Source: a virus. From it: a stretch of 31,533 bases of DNA. The notes beneath the pieces are model-generated. The model was not told the DNA's origin and did not search any database. It saw only the letters and a program-made list of their open reading frames with translations. The DNA is taken from positions 1 to 31,533 of the IMG/VR virus record IMGVR_UViG_3300036652_000714; one strand, given 5' to 3'. Position 1 is the stretch's first letter, and the number at the start of each line of letters is the position of its first letter. This document shows, in pieces, positions 22,390 through 30,469 of the stretch. The position numbers and the translations under genes were made by a program.

Positions 22390-24131
22390 CAGAACGGCTC
22401 TTGATCTTCTTCCGGAGTCTCGTCCAGCATCTCTGACGCGAGGCGCAACAGGTTCTCATACCGATCGGGCTCGTCGGTCAACTTGGCCAGCGAGGACTGG
22501 AACGCCTCCACGCGCTGCGCGGGACTCAACTGCGTCGTCGTCCGACCAGCGGCCTGCTGCATGCCCGTCTGACCCGGCACCGGCGAGATGGTGCCCGGAG
22601 CGCCCGGGGTGAGCCGGTTCGGTGGGACCATCGAGGGCTGGACGGGAGCGCCCGGAGCGCCCGGACCGGCTGCGATCGGGGAGGCACCTGGCATGCCCAT
22701 GCCAGGAAGCCCACCAGGCATCCCCGGGAAGCCGCCAGCCAGTTGTTGCTGCTGCTCCTGCTCGCGCTTCTCGACTGCGTCGTAGTCGATTTCCAGGCCC
22801 ATCTCCTTGGCCTGCTTCTGCTCCAGAGCACGCATGAACTCGGGCGTGACGTTCATCGTCTGGCCAGCGATGGACAACTTGTCGAAGGAGTTCGCCACCG
22901 CGGCACGCTGCTCGTCGGTGAGTTCGCCCCAACTGAAGACCGGGTACTTGCCGCCCTCGAAGTTGAAGTCCACCAACTGCGGGATGATGTAGTGGTTGAT
23001 CGCCGTAGCGATGTCGTCCATCACGGCGCGCAGCATCATCAGGAACATGTCGTCGCCGGGGGCGGCGAAGGACACCAAGGAGCCCTCATTCGCTCCGGCA
23101 CCGGTGTTCGCGTCGAAGAACGCCGCGAGGACGCTCTTGCTCATCTGGCTGTTGTGGTGGTTGATGTAGCCCAGGAAGTCGAACGTGCCCGACTCCTTCA
23201 GCATCTCCACCTTGAAGTTCTCAGGCATGAGCATGAACTGCGCGAGGCTCAGGTTCGACAGCGACTTGGCGAACTCACCGCGCTGCGCGTTGTTCGCGTT
23301 CAGCGGGTAAGTGCCTGCTCGGGTGCCGACAGCGGAGCGCTGGGCCGCCACGTGGGCGATGTAATAGAGTTTGACCTTCTTGTCGTAGTGGTAGAAGGCG
23401 CTCTGGAAGAACGAGATTCCGTAGAACTTCCGCTCCTCCTCCTGGGCCGCGTAGTAGAACGCGTTGGAGGCGGGGATGTATGCGTCGAGGGCCTTGCCCA
23501 TGATCACGGCGCGCTGGCGGAAGCCTCGGAAGTGGCCCTGCCGGTCGGTGATGAAGGTGATCGTCTCGCTGGGCCGGTAGGCCAACTTCTTCAGCGTGAT
23601 CTTGCCCTTGAGGGGACCGTAGTCCGGGACCCAGAAAATCTTCTCGAAGGGCGCGAAGCCGTCGAAGAGCCCCTGGAGGATCTGGCTCATCACCCGGTGG
23701 AAGGTGACGGACATTCCGCCGCCCTCGGGGGGCGTGGTGAAGACCTTCGAGATGAAGTCGGCCTCAGCCGTGCCGCCCTTGGCCGGAATGAACGTCGCGG
23801 ACTTCAGCGCGGCACGGACAGGCAGCGAGAGCAGGCGGTAGAGCGCACGGGCCTGGCCGTCCATACGGCGCATGGTGACCAGTTGCCGAACGGTCGGCCC
23901 CTCATCCACCTCCCAGCCGGAGTTGCGCCGAATCTCCTGGAGTTCTTCGTCAGCAGTCTTCTGCACGCCGAGAGCAGTGCCGTTGAACGGCGTGCTGAAC
24001 GGCATGTTGAGGTCAGTGCCGATTTCGATTTCATACGACTTGGGATCAGGCTTCTTGTCCTGATGCTCATCGATGCCCTTGAGGCTTCTCTGCTCGGTCT
24101 GATCAGAGTTGTCACCAACCGAAGAACTCAT
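22389..24131 (-). CDS. Portal protein (Mu/DUF935-like)
   Basis: The 580-residue product starts at ATG 24131 behind AAGGAGG, inside the last 20 bases of the terminase gene. It forms the dodecameric ring at the head vertex through which DNA is packaged. The core (about 90-400) matches the Mu-like portal pattern: ARALYRLLSLPVRAALKSA, LFDGFAPFEKIFWVPDYG, KLAYRPSETITFI, a clip/stem region with FYGISFFQSAFYHYDKK, and PQLVDFNFEGGKYPVFSW near the end. A Gln-rich run then a Gly/Met/Pro-rich linker (about 455-530) follows, and a helical end rich in Glu/Asp. The flexible C-terminal extension is longer than in a minimal portal. Its place between terminase and MuF supports the call. Confidence 0.88.
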   Translation of the reverse strand: MSSSVGDNSDQTEQRSLKGIDEHQDKKPDPKSYEIEIGTDLNMPFSTPFNGTALGVQKTADEELQEIRRNSGWEVDEGPTVRQLVTMRRMDGQARALYRLLSLPVRAALKSATFIPAKGGTAEADFISKVFTTPPEGGGMSVTFHRVMSQILQGLFDGFAPFEKIFWVPDYGPLKGKITLKKLAYRPSETITFITDRQGHFRGFRQRAVIMGKALDAYIPASNAFYYAAQEEERKFYGISFFQSAFYHYDKKVKLYYIAHVAAQRSAVGTRAGTYPLNANNAQRGEFAKSLSNLSLAQFMLMPENFKVEMLKESGTFDFLGYINHHNSQMSKSVLAAFFDANTGAGANEGSLVSFAAPGDDMFLMMLRAVMDDIATAINHYIIPQLVDFNFEGGKYPVFSWGELTDEQRAAVANSFDKLSIAGQTMNVTPEFMRALEQKQAKEMGLEIDYDAVEKREQEQQQQLAGGFPGMPGGLPGMGMPGASPIAAGPGAPGAPVQPSMVPPNRLTPGAPGTISPVPGQTGMQQAAGRTTTQLSPAQRVEAFQSSLAKLTDEPDRYENLLRLASEMLDETPEEDQEPF

Positions 24132-25983
24132 CGTGCTGCACCTCCTTCATCCCAAGAAGTGGCGCGAAAGCCCCATCCGGCTGGAACACGTCCATGTCCT
24201 CCAACCCCTCTAGAGGGGTCAGAGCCTCACCTAGATCGAAATAGGTGGCACCGACTTCTACCTCGGTACCATCGACATCTTCTTCACCGCCCGCATTGAT
24301 GGCCCCAGTCACGGCACAGGCGAGCGCGTCCGCAAGATCCTTCGAGCCGTGCGGAGGGTGGTCCACCTTGCCCCCGATGCGGGACAGAGCACCGAGTTCG
24401 GTGAGCAGCAGCGGGTCGTACGGCATCTTCAGACGGCCATCGCTGGCCACATCCCGCAGCGTCATCCAGACATCGTCCGTGCGGTCAGCCGAGACCTTCT
24501 CGCTCGTGATGCCATGCATTTCTAGAATCTGCATGGAGTCGGTGGACTGGAAGCCGTCGAAGGTGAACCGGTCAATGACGAAGCCCCGCTTGATCAGCAG
24601 GTAGGCGAGTGACCGAGCCCAGCGGATCTGAATCTCCCGGGCGGGCATGATGCTCAGGTCGGCCTCGAATGAGATGACAAAGTCCACCTTGACGTGGGGC
24701 GCATAGGTGAAGACCTCGTAGTCACCGCCCTCTTCGTCTTGTAAAACGTCCTTCTTGTACTCCCAGCGCTCGACGTGCGCCATGGCGATACCGGCCCGGT
24801 CGCCCTTGATGGCGAGGTCGCCGTGGAGGGCGTAGCGCGCACCCTGGACGGGAACGAAGTCGGAGGCGAAGTCGAACTTCGGCGTCCACACCTGCTGGAC
24901 TGAGCCGGTGCGCTTGGACTTGATGTTCTCCAGTTCGTAGTCCACATGCAGCGGCTGATCCTCAGCATCGATCGCCTGCTTGAAGATTTCGAAGTTGCGG
25001 AAGTACGGGTCGGTCGCGAGGTGCGGCTTGCACTCGTACATGGCCGCGGCCTCCACCGGGTTGCGCCGGTAGTCAGAAGCGAAGGACTCCTTGCCCTTGA
25101 TGCGGGGGTTCACGTCCCACGTGGCATAGGGGCCGGACGCGAAGTAGATCGAGGTCGGTCCGACCTCCTTGATGTCATCCTCCGCCTCGGCAGTGAGCCG
25201 CTGGATCGTGGAGCCGACGTAGCGCGGGTAGGAGATGGCCACGCGCTTGTAGGACTCAGGGAATCGGGTCGAGGCCGAACCCTTCAGCATCTTCAGGATG
25301 GATTCGGCGGAGGTGGATGCCTCACGGGCTCGCTTGCCCTGGCCCACCATCTCGTCACTGGCCTTGAACGCATCAATCTCATCCGCGACACCGAGCAGAA
25401 TGTTCAATCCTTCCTGCCCTTCTGCATCAGAGTGCCCAGAGACGGACTCGATGTTCTTGGCATATTGGATGGAGTCGCGCTTCGGGTCTGCCTTGTCCGC
25501 GAACCACCCACGCTTCACCGACTTGGTCAGCGGGGTGAAGAACGCCCGGTTCGCCTGAGCCGAGTTCGCTGCGATGTTCAGCAGGTGGATGGAGTCGTCC
25601 TCCGGCATGTCGAAGTACTGAAGCGGGCTCTTCAGGCAGAGCAGCAGGTACGCCACCCGGAGGGACGAGATACGGCAGACGTGGTCCTTGCCGGATCCCT
25701 TGCCCCACTGGAGGGTGATGATGTTCTTCATCGGCATTGGCTCGGCCCAGTAGCCACCGAACTCTTTCGCCATCTCGGGGTACAACGAAGGCAGGTAGAT
25801 CCGCTCGATCGTGCGCACGGACTCGGCCTGGATGGGCGAGAGATTCCACTCGGAGCCCAGGTACTTCTTGTCCCGAATGAACACGTCGAGGGAGACGGGC
25901 TCCTCTTCGAAGATCGATTCGACCGTTGTGGGGGGAGGCGGCTCTGGCTGAGAGAAGAACTCAGCCATGTCACGCATCTTCAT
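24112..25983 (-). CDS. Terminase large subunit
   Basis: This 623-residue protein is the ATP-driven motor and nuclease that packages DNA into the head. The N-terminal ATPase has Walker A GKGSGKD (94-100) and Walker B ILLGVADEID (195-204) with the catalytic Glu202. The C-terminal RNase H-like nuclease has Asp389 in LHGDLAIKGD, Asp476 in FTFDGFQS and Asp549 in KDLADAL. ATG 25983 touches the upstream TAA with no gap and has a weak ribosome site; ATG codons at residues 3 and 6 are alternatives. Residues 1-30 are acidic and Pro-rich. The gene is followed by the portal with a 20-nt overlap. The type of DNA ends cannot be read from this sequence. Confidence 0.92.
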   Translation of the reverse strand: MKMRDMAEFFSQPEPPPPTTVESIFEEEPVSLDVFIRDKKYLGSEWNLSPIQAESVRTIERIYLPSLYPEMAKEFGGYWAEPMPMKNIITLQWGKGSGKDHVCRISSLRVAYLLLCLKSPLQYFDMPEDDSIHLLNIAANSAQANRAFFTPLTKSVKRGWFADKADPKRDSIQYAKNIESVSGHSDAEGQEGLNILLGVADEIDAFKASDEMVGQGKRAREASTSAESILKMLKGSASTRFPESYKRVAISYPRYVGSTIQRLTAEAEDDIKEVGPTSIYFASGPYATWDVNPRIKGKESFASDYRRNPVEAAAMYECKPHLATDPYFRNFEIFKQAIDAEDQPLHVDYELENIKSKRTGSVQQVWTPKFDFASDFVPVQGARYALHGDLAIKGDRAGIAMAHVERWEYKKDVLQDEEGGDYEVFTYAPHVKVDFVISFEADLSIMPAREIQIRWARSLAYLLIKRGFVIDRFTFDGFQSTDSMQILEMHGITSEKVSADRTDDVWMTLRDVASDGRLKMPYDPLLLTELGALSRIGGKVDHPPHGSKDLADALACAVTGAINAGGEEDVDGTEVEVGATYFDLGEALTPLEGLEDMDVFQPDGAFAPLLGMKEVQHDEFFGW

Positions 25984-26814
25984 TTAGTACCCCGCAGCGC
26001 GCGTGATCTTCTCCAGAGGCGTGTAGCCGACGAACGGGTTCTCGTCCTTGGCTGCCTGCTCCTCTTCGGGAGTCAATTCTTCGTCTTCGTCGTCCGGCTC
26101 CTGCGAGTCGTCGTCGCCGTCTTCGTCGGGCTGATTCGGGTCATCATCGCTGACCGGGACGTAGGCCTGCTTCACCTGCTGAGGGTTGTCGAACGAAACG
26201 GTGTTGCCCTCGACCGTGTAAGGATAGCGAGCGAAACTGGCGCCGACCCCATCCTTGTCGTAGTACTCCACGATGATGTAGTCCGAACCAAGTTCGATGA
26301 TGTAGCCCGAGGCCAACTCGGGGGAGTCGTCGTCGCCGTCGTTATCCGGGTCGTAGGGCCGGTGGCCCAACTGGAGGTCACGCTGCATCGCGGACCACGC
26401 CTGCCGGACCATCTCGGTGTTGAACGAGCCGATGTCGGTCAGCATCAGGTACTGGCCGCCTAGAGGGTGGGTGGCCTTGACGACGTGACCGGCATGTGCA
26501 CGAGCGCGCAGCGCCTCCCACTGGGCGACAGCGGCGGCGGCCTTGGCCTGGGTGGCTGGGTGCACCCTCTTCGCCGTGGCGGTTCCGTTGGTCGAGCCCC
26601 CGGCAGCCCAGCGCTTGGCCGTACCGATCGCCATGGGGATGGCCTCGTTGATGGAATGGCCGTTCCCGGTGATCGCGCGAGCGATGTGGCAGATGTAGTT
26701 CGGCAGGCCGCCGTTCTTCTGCACCCAGTTGCTCTTCGGGGAGCGGTCCAGCGAGCATGGACCCACACCACCGGTCAGGAACACAATCATGTTCCAGTCA
26801 TCGAGGGCGCTCAT
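25984..26814 (-). CDS. Head-associated protein with acidic tail, 276 aa
   Basis: ATG 26814 overlaps the preceding stop (ATGA). Residues about 25-110 carry a helical module frequent in actinophage head proteins: NWVQKNGGLPNYICHIARAI, AIPMAIGTAKRWAAGGST, then a KAAAAVAQWEALRARAHA helix. Residues about 170-220 form a small beta module (YIIELGSDYIIVEYYDKDGV, then RYPYTVEGNTVSF and AYVPVSDD) that I associate with actinophage capsid-protease and minor head proteins. The C-terminus is extremely acidic (runs of Asp/Glu) and ends NPFVGYTPLEKITRAAGY. Its place just before the large terminase suggests a packaging or head-assembly partner. The exact role is unknown. Confidence 0.7.
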   Translation of the reverse strand: MSALDDWNMIVFLTGGVGPCSLDRSPKSNWVQKNGGLPNYICHIARAITGNGHSINEAIPMAIGTAKRWAAGGSTNGTATAKRVHPATQAKAAAAVAQWEALRARAHAGHVVKATHPLGGQYLMLTDIGSFNTEMVRQAWSAMQRDLQLGHRPYDPDNDGDDDSPELASGYIIELGSDYIIVEYYDKDGVGASFARYPYTVEGNTVSFDNPQQVKQAYVPVSDDDPNQPDEDGDDDSQEPDDEDEELTPEEEQAAKDENPFVGYTPLEKITRAAGY

Positions 26815-27203
26815 GCCTGGGGCGCATCCTGGGCGTCAGCGATGGGCTCGGAGTCATTCGCCTCAGCGCGCTGCGCCGTGACGGGCTCGTTCGCCGTGGG
26901 CTGTGCAGCAGCCACGGCGGCAGCCACCGCAGCGTTCTCCGCGGCCCGCAGTTCCAGCGGGAGCAGACGGGTGACCAGGTGACCATCCGAAGTCACGAGA
27001 GCGGTGTTCACACCGGACTCGTCCACCGTGAGGACGGTCGTCGGGTTCGTGTCCACCGGGGACGGATCGGCGTGCTCACCAGCCACGATCTGGTCGTAGG
27101 TCGTGCCATCGATCATCTTCTCGCCAGGCTCCAGAGAATCCGACATGACGGTGTTGCCGTCCTTGTCGATCTTCAGCATCGAGTTGGGGAACACGTAACC
27201 CAT
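26811..27203 (-). CDS. Hypothetical head-module protein, 130 aa
   Basis: The start is ATG 27203 (MGYVFPNSMLKIDKDGNTVM) with GGAGG and a 6-nt spacer; an in-frame TTG at 27224 is rejected because it would lie inside the upstream gene and ahead of this ribosome site. The N-terminal half looks beta-rich (DGTTYDQIVAGEHADP, TTVLTVDESGVNTALVTSDG). The C-terminal half is an Ala-rich helix (ELRAAENAAVAAAVAAAQP) then a polar tail. It is coupled to the next gene by ATGA. No family is recognised; the location between the possible small terminase and the acidic head protein suggests a packaging or virion role. Confidence 0.65.
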   Translation of the reverse strand: MGYVFPNSMLKIDKDGNTVMSDSLEPGEKMIDGTTYDQIVAGEHADPSPVDTNPTTVLTVDESGVNTALVTSDGHLVTRLLPLELRAAENAAVAAAVAAAQPTANEPVTAQRAEANDSEPIADAQDAPQA

Positions 27204-27204
27204 T

Positions 27205-27648
27205 TCAGACCTCCATCTTTGCAAATTCTTCAGACAACTTCCGGCGCACGTTCTGCCGGTCAGCGGGGTCGGTGATCAACTTCAGAGTATCCGAGACGAT
27301 CGTCTGAATCTCGATCAGCATGGCCTCACGCAACTTCTCGTCGTTGGCCTGGAGCACCTTGTTGAACTCCTGGGTCAGACTCAGCCAGTAGGTGTTGAAT
27401 TCCTTCTGCTGGTAGCCCCGAAACTCCTGGTGATTCTCCTTGTACCGGATGGTCACGTAGAAGGATGCGATGCGCTCAATGAGCAGCATGTGGGCCGTCT
27501 TCATCGGCAGCCCCGCGGCCTCACGGCGGAGGCGCAGCACGATTTCGTGGTACAACCCGGACAGAACTTCGTCCTCAGCGATGTACTCCGGCAGTTCGAA
27601 GGCTGCCGCCAGTTCATCCAGCGGCGCGTCGAAGGGAGTTTCAGCCAT
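27205..27648 (-). CDS. Helical protein, possible terminase small subunit, 147 aa
   Basis: The protein is almost all helix: DAPLDELAAAFELPEYIAED, then LPMKTAHMLLIERIASFYVT, QEFNKVLQANDEKLREAM and a C-terminal DPADRQNVRRKLSEEFAKME. Its size and its position just upstream of the terminase block fit a small terminase subunit, which recognises phage DNA and regulates the large subunit. I see no clear helix-turn-helix, so the call is tentative. ATG 27648 lacks a Shine-Dalgarno site and lies 4 nt after a variant promoter element, so the message may be leaderless. It would be the first gene of the packaging/portal operon. Confidence 0.65.
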   Translation of the reverse strand: MAETPFDAPLDELAAAFELPEYIAEDEVLSGLYHEIVLRLRREAAGLPMKTAHMLLIERIASFYVTIRYKENHQEFRGYQQKEFNTYWLSLTQEFNKVLQANDEKLREAMLIEIQTIVSDTLKLITDPADRQNVRRKLSEEFAKMEV

Positions 27649-27652
27649 GCCT

Positions 27653-27664
27653 ATACCATCGACA
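27653..27664 (-). promoter_or_regulatory. Promoter-like element, variant (CTGTCGATGGTA)
   Basis: Differs from CTGCCGATAGTA at two positions. It ends 4 nt before ATG 27648, with no Shine-Dalgarno site between, in the 22-nt gap after the fibre genes. It probably starts the terminase-portal operon. Confidence 0.45.
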
Positions 27665-27670
27665 GGCAGG

Positions 27671-28612
27671 TTAGGTCCAGACTCCGCCCACCAAAACCTT
27701 GCTGGCGATGCCCGTCGCCGTGGCCGCGGGGACGACAGCGGTGCCGGTCGCAGTGTTGGACGAGCCCACCGAATCCGTGACGGTGTAGGTGTAGGTGGTC
27801 GAGGTGGATTGTGGGGTGGCCTTCCAAATCCCTGGGGCGAGCAAGGTCAGCCCGGTGCCGGGGGAGATGGAGAAGGTCAGCGTGCCACTGTCGTTCGTGT
27901 GCGATGCACTGGCGTCGATCACCGAAATGTTGTTCGAGACCGTCGCACTCGCGGTCGGAGGGGTAGCCGTGGACAGCAGCCCGATCGGACTGGTGCTGCC
28001 ATCGTTGAGTTGGAGGGAGTCCAGAGTCGCGGTGAATGCGGTAGCAGTAGTCGCACCGAGATGGGTGTAACTCATCGCCGTGGTGCCGAGGTTGCCGTTC
28101 GACACGTTCACCGTCGAGCCCACCTGGGTGCCTGCGGCGTTGTACACCTGAACGCTGAAGGTACCGGCAGTCGTTGACAGAGCCGAGACCTGAATCTCGA
28201 ACCGGAAGTACGTGTTAGCAGTCGCCTGCGCGGCCGTCAGCAGGGTGGTGTAAGTGTTTCCCTTGTCATTGAAAATGACATAGCCATTCGACCGGTACGC
28301 GAAACCGAAGCAGCGGGCACTTGACGTGTCATAGACAGTGAAGACACCATAGTCCGCTGCGGGGGTGGAAGCGGGAATCTTGAACGCGATCGAGATAGCG
28401 CACTGTGTGCACGAAGCGTTGAACGTCGCCACGGCGATAGAAGCATTGGTGCCATCAGATGTGAAAACAGCACCAGTGCTGCCCTGGAAGGCGGCGCCGG
28501 TCGAATAGACCGCCGTCGCACTACCCGAAGCGATGATAGAGGTGAACCCAGAGTTGGCGGTGGTGAGAGCGGCACCATTGGTACCGTCCATCCGCCACTG
28601 TAGAAGAGTCAT
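27671..28612 (-). CDS. Lectin-like fibre/receptor-binding protein, 313 aa
   Basis: ATG 28612 lies 9 nt after the upstream stop with a GGAA site. The first two thirds resemble a concanavalin/laminin-G jelly roll: LLQWRMDGTNGAALTTANSG at the N-terminus, AISIAFKIPASTP, GFAYRSNGYVIFNDKGN, then TYFRFEIQVSALSTTAGTFS and a closing ATLDSLQLNDGS strand. The last third looks like an Ig-like or cadherin-like repeat (DSGTLTFSISPGTGLTLLAP, TYTYTVTDSVGSSNT). It ends KVLVGGVWT, an ending frequent in phage fibre proteins. It probably binds host surface sugar or forms part of the tail tip. Folds are inferred from pattern, not from a search. Confidence 0.7.
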   Translation of the reverse strand: MTLLQWRMDGTNGAALTTANSGFTSIIASGSATAVYSTGAAFQGSTGAVFTSDGTNASIAVATFNASCTQCAISIAFKIPASTPAADYGVFTVYDTSSARCFGFAYRSNGYVIFNDKGNTYTTLLTAAQATANTYFRFEIQVSALSTTAGTFSVQVYNAAGTQVGSTVNVSNGNLGTTAMSYTHLGATTATAFTATLDSLQLNDGSTSPIGLLSTATPPTASATVSNNISVIDASASHTNDSGTLTFSISPGTGLTLLAPGIWKATPQSTSTTYTYTVTDSVGSSNTATGTAVVPAATATGIASKVLVGGVWT

Positions 28613-28621
28613 GATCTATTC

Positions 28622-29803
28622 CTAGTTGTAGGGGTTTCCACCGGTGGAGTAGAACGAAGAGGAGATGTCCGTCCCAGATGCGTTGTAGCACCGGAAGTTC
28701 GAACGACCGTAGTAGTTCGTGCCCCCATCATTGGCTGATCCGTAAAGAACCGAGATGGGCGAACCGGTGTACGGAGTGTCATCCAGGTTGCGGGGGTCGT
28801 GGATGTTGAACCGGAAGTTCTTCGCATCGGTTGCACCCCACGTAGCATCCGCCTCACAGAAGATGCCGGTGACTGCCGCACCCAACGTATGCAGGGTGCC
28901 AATGCGAGGCCGGTACAGGTCTACCGTTCCAGTCATGCGCTCGATGTTCCAGAAGCAGCGGCACATGTCGAATGTGCAGTCGTTGAAGGTGAAGGAGCCC
29001 TTCGACTCCCACAGCGCAATACCCCCCGAATACGGGTTGTTATGCGAGTACATCCGGTTGACCGTCATGTTCGTGGTACCAACCGTGGCACTCGTACCTG
29101 TACCGTTGACCCCGAGGTTGGATGCCGAGGCACCCTGTCCATCGATTTCGACATCTTCGATGAGAATGGTTCCGTAGGCCTTGAAGAGATTCAGCGGGAA
29201 CGTCTCACCAGGAGGGGCAGAATAGGTGCCGGGAACACCCAGGACCTTGATCCGCCGGATCGTCCAGTCGGATGCCACAATGGAGATGCCGTTGTAGGTG
29301 TTATTGGCATTGTGGCTGCTGCCGGAGTTGTCCGAGACTGACTGCGCGGTCGCAGTGAAGGTGAAGTCCTCCAAGAAACCACCGGGATCGGTGTTGAACC
29401 GCAGCGCCGTGTACGGATTAGTGTTGGAAGTGAAGGCCGCCCCACTGGAAGAACCGGCCGCCATCGTCAGGAACGTCTTTGACGACCCCGCGCCAATGAA
29501 CCCCGCAGACGTGGCGACGTGATTGCTGTCGTAGGCGTTGGAGGAGAAGCCCGCCAGCGTGTAGGTGCCAGGGCCCACCGACATGACGTGGGTGCCTGCC
29601 GCGGTGAGCCGCTGCACGATCGTCGCTCCGGACAGCGAGGAGTAACTGGTGTAGCCCGTGGGCTCCAGTCCGCCGTTCGTGCCCAGACCAGAGTCCTGCG
29701 TGTAGGGAGGCGGACCCGAGGGAGGCGGGGTGACTGGCGTCCCGGTACCCAGAACTGTCGTCCACGTGCCTGCCAGAAGTCGAGCAACCGCAGCGGTGGT
29801 CAT
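28622..29803 (-). CDS. Beta-helix-like tail spike/fibre protein, 393 aa
   Basis: ATG 29803 overlaps the stop of the small upstream gene (ATGA). A short N-terminal segment (VARLLAGTWTTVLGTG) and a Pro-rich linker are followed by a long region with the rhythm of a right-handed parallel beta-helix: VGPGTYTLAGFSSNA, TFLTMAAGSSS, NGISIVASDWTIRRIKVLGV, GTILIEDVEIDGQG, NMTVNRMYSHNNPYSGGIAL and SFTFNDCTFDMCR. Such folds occur in tail spikes that bind or cleave polysaccharide. I see no certain catalytic residues, so enzyme activity is open. The N-terminal WTTV segment echoes the C-terminal VGGVWT of the neighbouring fibre gene. Confidence 0.7.
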   Translation of the reverse strand: MTTAAVARLLAGTWTTVLGTGTPVTPPPSGPPPYTQDSGLGTNGGLEPTGYTSYSSLSGATIVQRLTAAGTHVMSVGPGTYTLAGFSSNAYDSNHVATSAGFIGAGSSKTFLTMAAGSSSGAAFTSNTNPYTALRFNTDPGGFLEDFTFTATAQSVSDNSGSSHNANNTYNGISIVASDWTIRRIKVLGVPGTYSAPPGETFPLNLFKAYGTILIEDVEIDGQGASASNLGVNGTGTSATVGTTNMTVNRMYSHNNPYSGGIALWESKGSFTFNDCTFDMCRCFWNIERMTGTVDLYRPRIGTLHTLGAAVTGIFCEADATWGATDAKNFRFNIHDPRNLDDTPYTGSPISVLYGSANDGGTNYYGRSNFRCYNASGTDISSSFYSTGGNPYN

Positions 29804-30090
29804 GAGGGAGAGAAGAACCAGACCGAGTCATTCGATCCGGTCGTGGGCGCCGGAGCCGACGGGTAGCCGACCGAGTAGAAGACCAACTTGCCCACGCTCG
29901 GTGAGGACGGCCAACCCCCGGTGGGGTCGTAGAAGATGAAGCCCGACGTGGCCGGGATGCCATACGTGACGACGCCCGTGCTGCTCACCACCGGCACGGA
30001 ACCGACCGCTGCGGACCCTGGAGCAAGGGTCAGTAGTGAGTTGATGGTATCCGTCACGTCCTGATGGATACTGGGGGGCCAAGTAGTCAT
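29800..30090 (-). CDS. Small tail/fibre-associated protein, 96 aa
   Basis: ATG 30090 has a GGAGGCGAATCGCC leader. The protein begins MTTWPPSIHQDVTDTINSLL, a start type seen in small actinophage tail-fibre accessory proteins, and continues with strands VGSVPVVSSTGVVTYG and GKLVFYSVGYPSAPAP. It ends in DSVWFFSPS. It heads the three-gene fibre unit, coupled by ATGA to the beta-helix gene. A promoter-like element lies 28 nt upstream and a strong hairpin beyond that. Role as a fibre base or adaptor is inferred from position only. Confidence 0.65.
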   Translation of the reverse strand: MTTWPPSIHQDVTDTINSLLTLAPGSAAVGSVPVVSSTGVVTYGIPATSGFIFYDPTGGWPSSPSVGKLVFYSVGYPSAPAPTTGSNDSVWFFSPS

Positions 30091-30118
30091 GGCGATTCGC
30101 CTCCGAAGCCTTTACCAC

Positions 30119-30130
30119 AACTATCGGCAG
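30119..30130 (-). promoter_or_regulatory. Promoter-like element (CTGCCGATAGTT)
   Basis: A strict copy 28 nt before ATG 30090, just downstream of the hairpin at 30136-30173 and followed by a GGAGG ribosome site. It probably starts the fibre-gene unit. Confidence 0.6.
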
Positions 30131-30135
30131 GCACG

Positions 30136-30173
30136 AAGAAGGCCCCGGGGAAAGGACTACCCGGGGCCTTCTT
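30136..30173 (-). terminator. Strong hairpin terminator
   Basis: A perfect 14-bp stem (AAGAAGGCCCCGGG at 30136-30149 with its complement at 30160-30173) closes a 10-nt loop. It lies between the stop at 30220 and the promoter-like element at 30119-30130, separating the replication-type genes from the fibre unit. On the minus strand the stem ends in CTTCTT with no clean U-run. Both strands form the same hairpin, so it could stop transcription in either direction. Confidence 0.7.
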
Positions 30174-30219
30174 AGGAGACAGCCCACCACCACGAGGACC
30201 TGTCTGGACTATAGCACAC

Positions 30220-30468
30220 CTAATCCGAGTCTGTCCAGTGCGACGAACTGAATCGTCGCTCGTAGCCGTGTCGGCAGACCACGTCGCAGTAGCCGATGCC
30301 CTGGCGGACCATGCGGCCACAGTGCATGCAGTGGCTGACCAACTCCGCCGCTAGGGAGTACACGGCCTGGAGACCCCGCCGCACTCGTCGTCGGTGAAGT
30401 AGCCAGGCGGCCAGAAGGACCCCCGCCTCAGGCAGCACCATCGCAGCGAGCATAAGCAGAATCCACAT
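30220..30468 (-). CDS. Small membrane-anchored Cys-motif protein, 82 aa
   Basis: ATG 30468 is one base after the upstream stop (TGATATG), so it is probably coupled to the clamp-loader gene. Residues 1 to about 25 are a hydrophobic helix (MWILLMLAAMVLPEAGVLLA) ending in a basic cluster (HRRRVRRG), which suggests a single membrane span with the rest inside the cell. The C-terminal half has C-x2-C-x9-C-x3-C (CMHCGRMVRQGIGYCDVVC), a possible zinc site, followed by HGYERR. No family is recognised. Holin function is possible from size and one membrane helix but the Cys motif is unusual for that. A CCGATAGT element inside the upstream gene (30566-30577) may provide extra transcription. Confidence 0.65.
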   Translation of the reverse strand: MWILLMLAAMVLPEAGVLLAAWLLHRRRVRRGLQAVYSLAAELVSHCMHCGRMVRQGIGYCDVVCRHGYERRFSSSHWTDSD

Positions 30469-30469
30469 A

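Noticed and set aside
27204-27224. TTG start at 27224 for the 130-aa gene
   Set aside because: It lies inside the upstream gene and before the GGAGG that is correctly spaced for ATG 27203.
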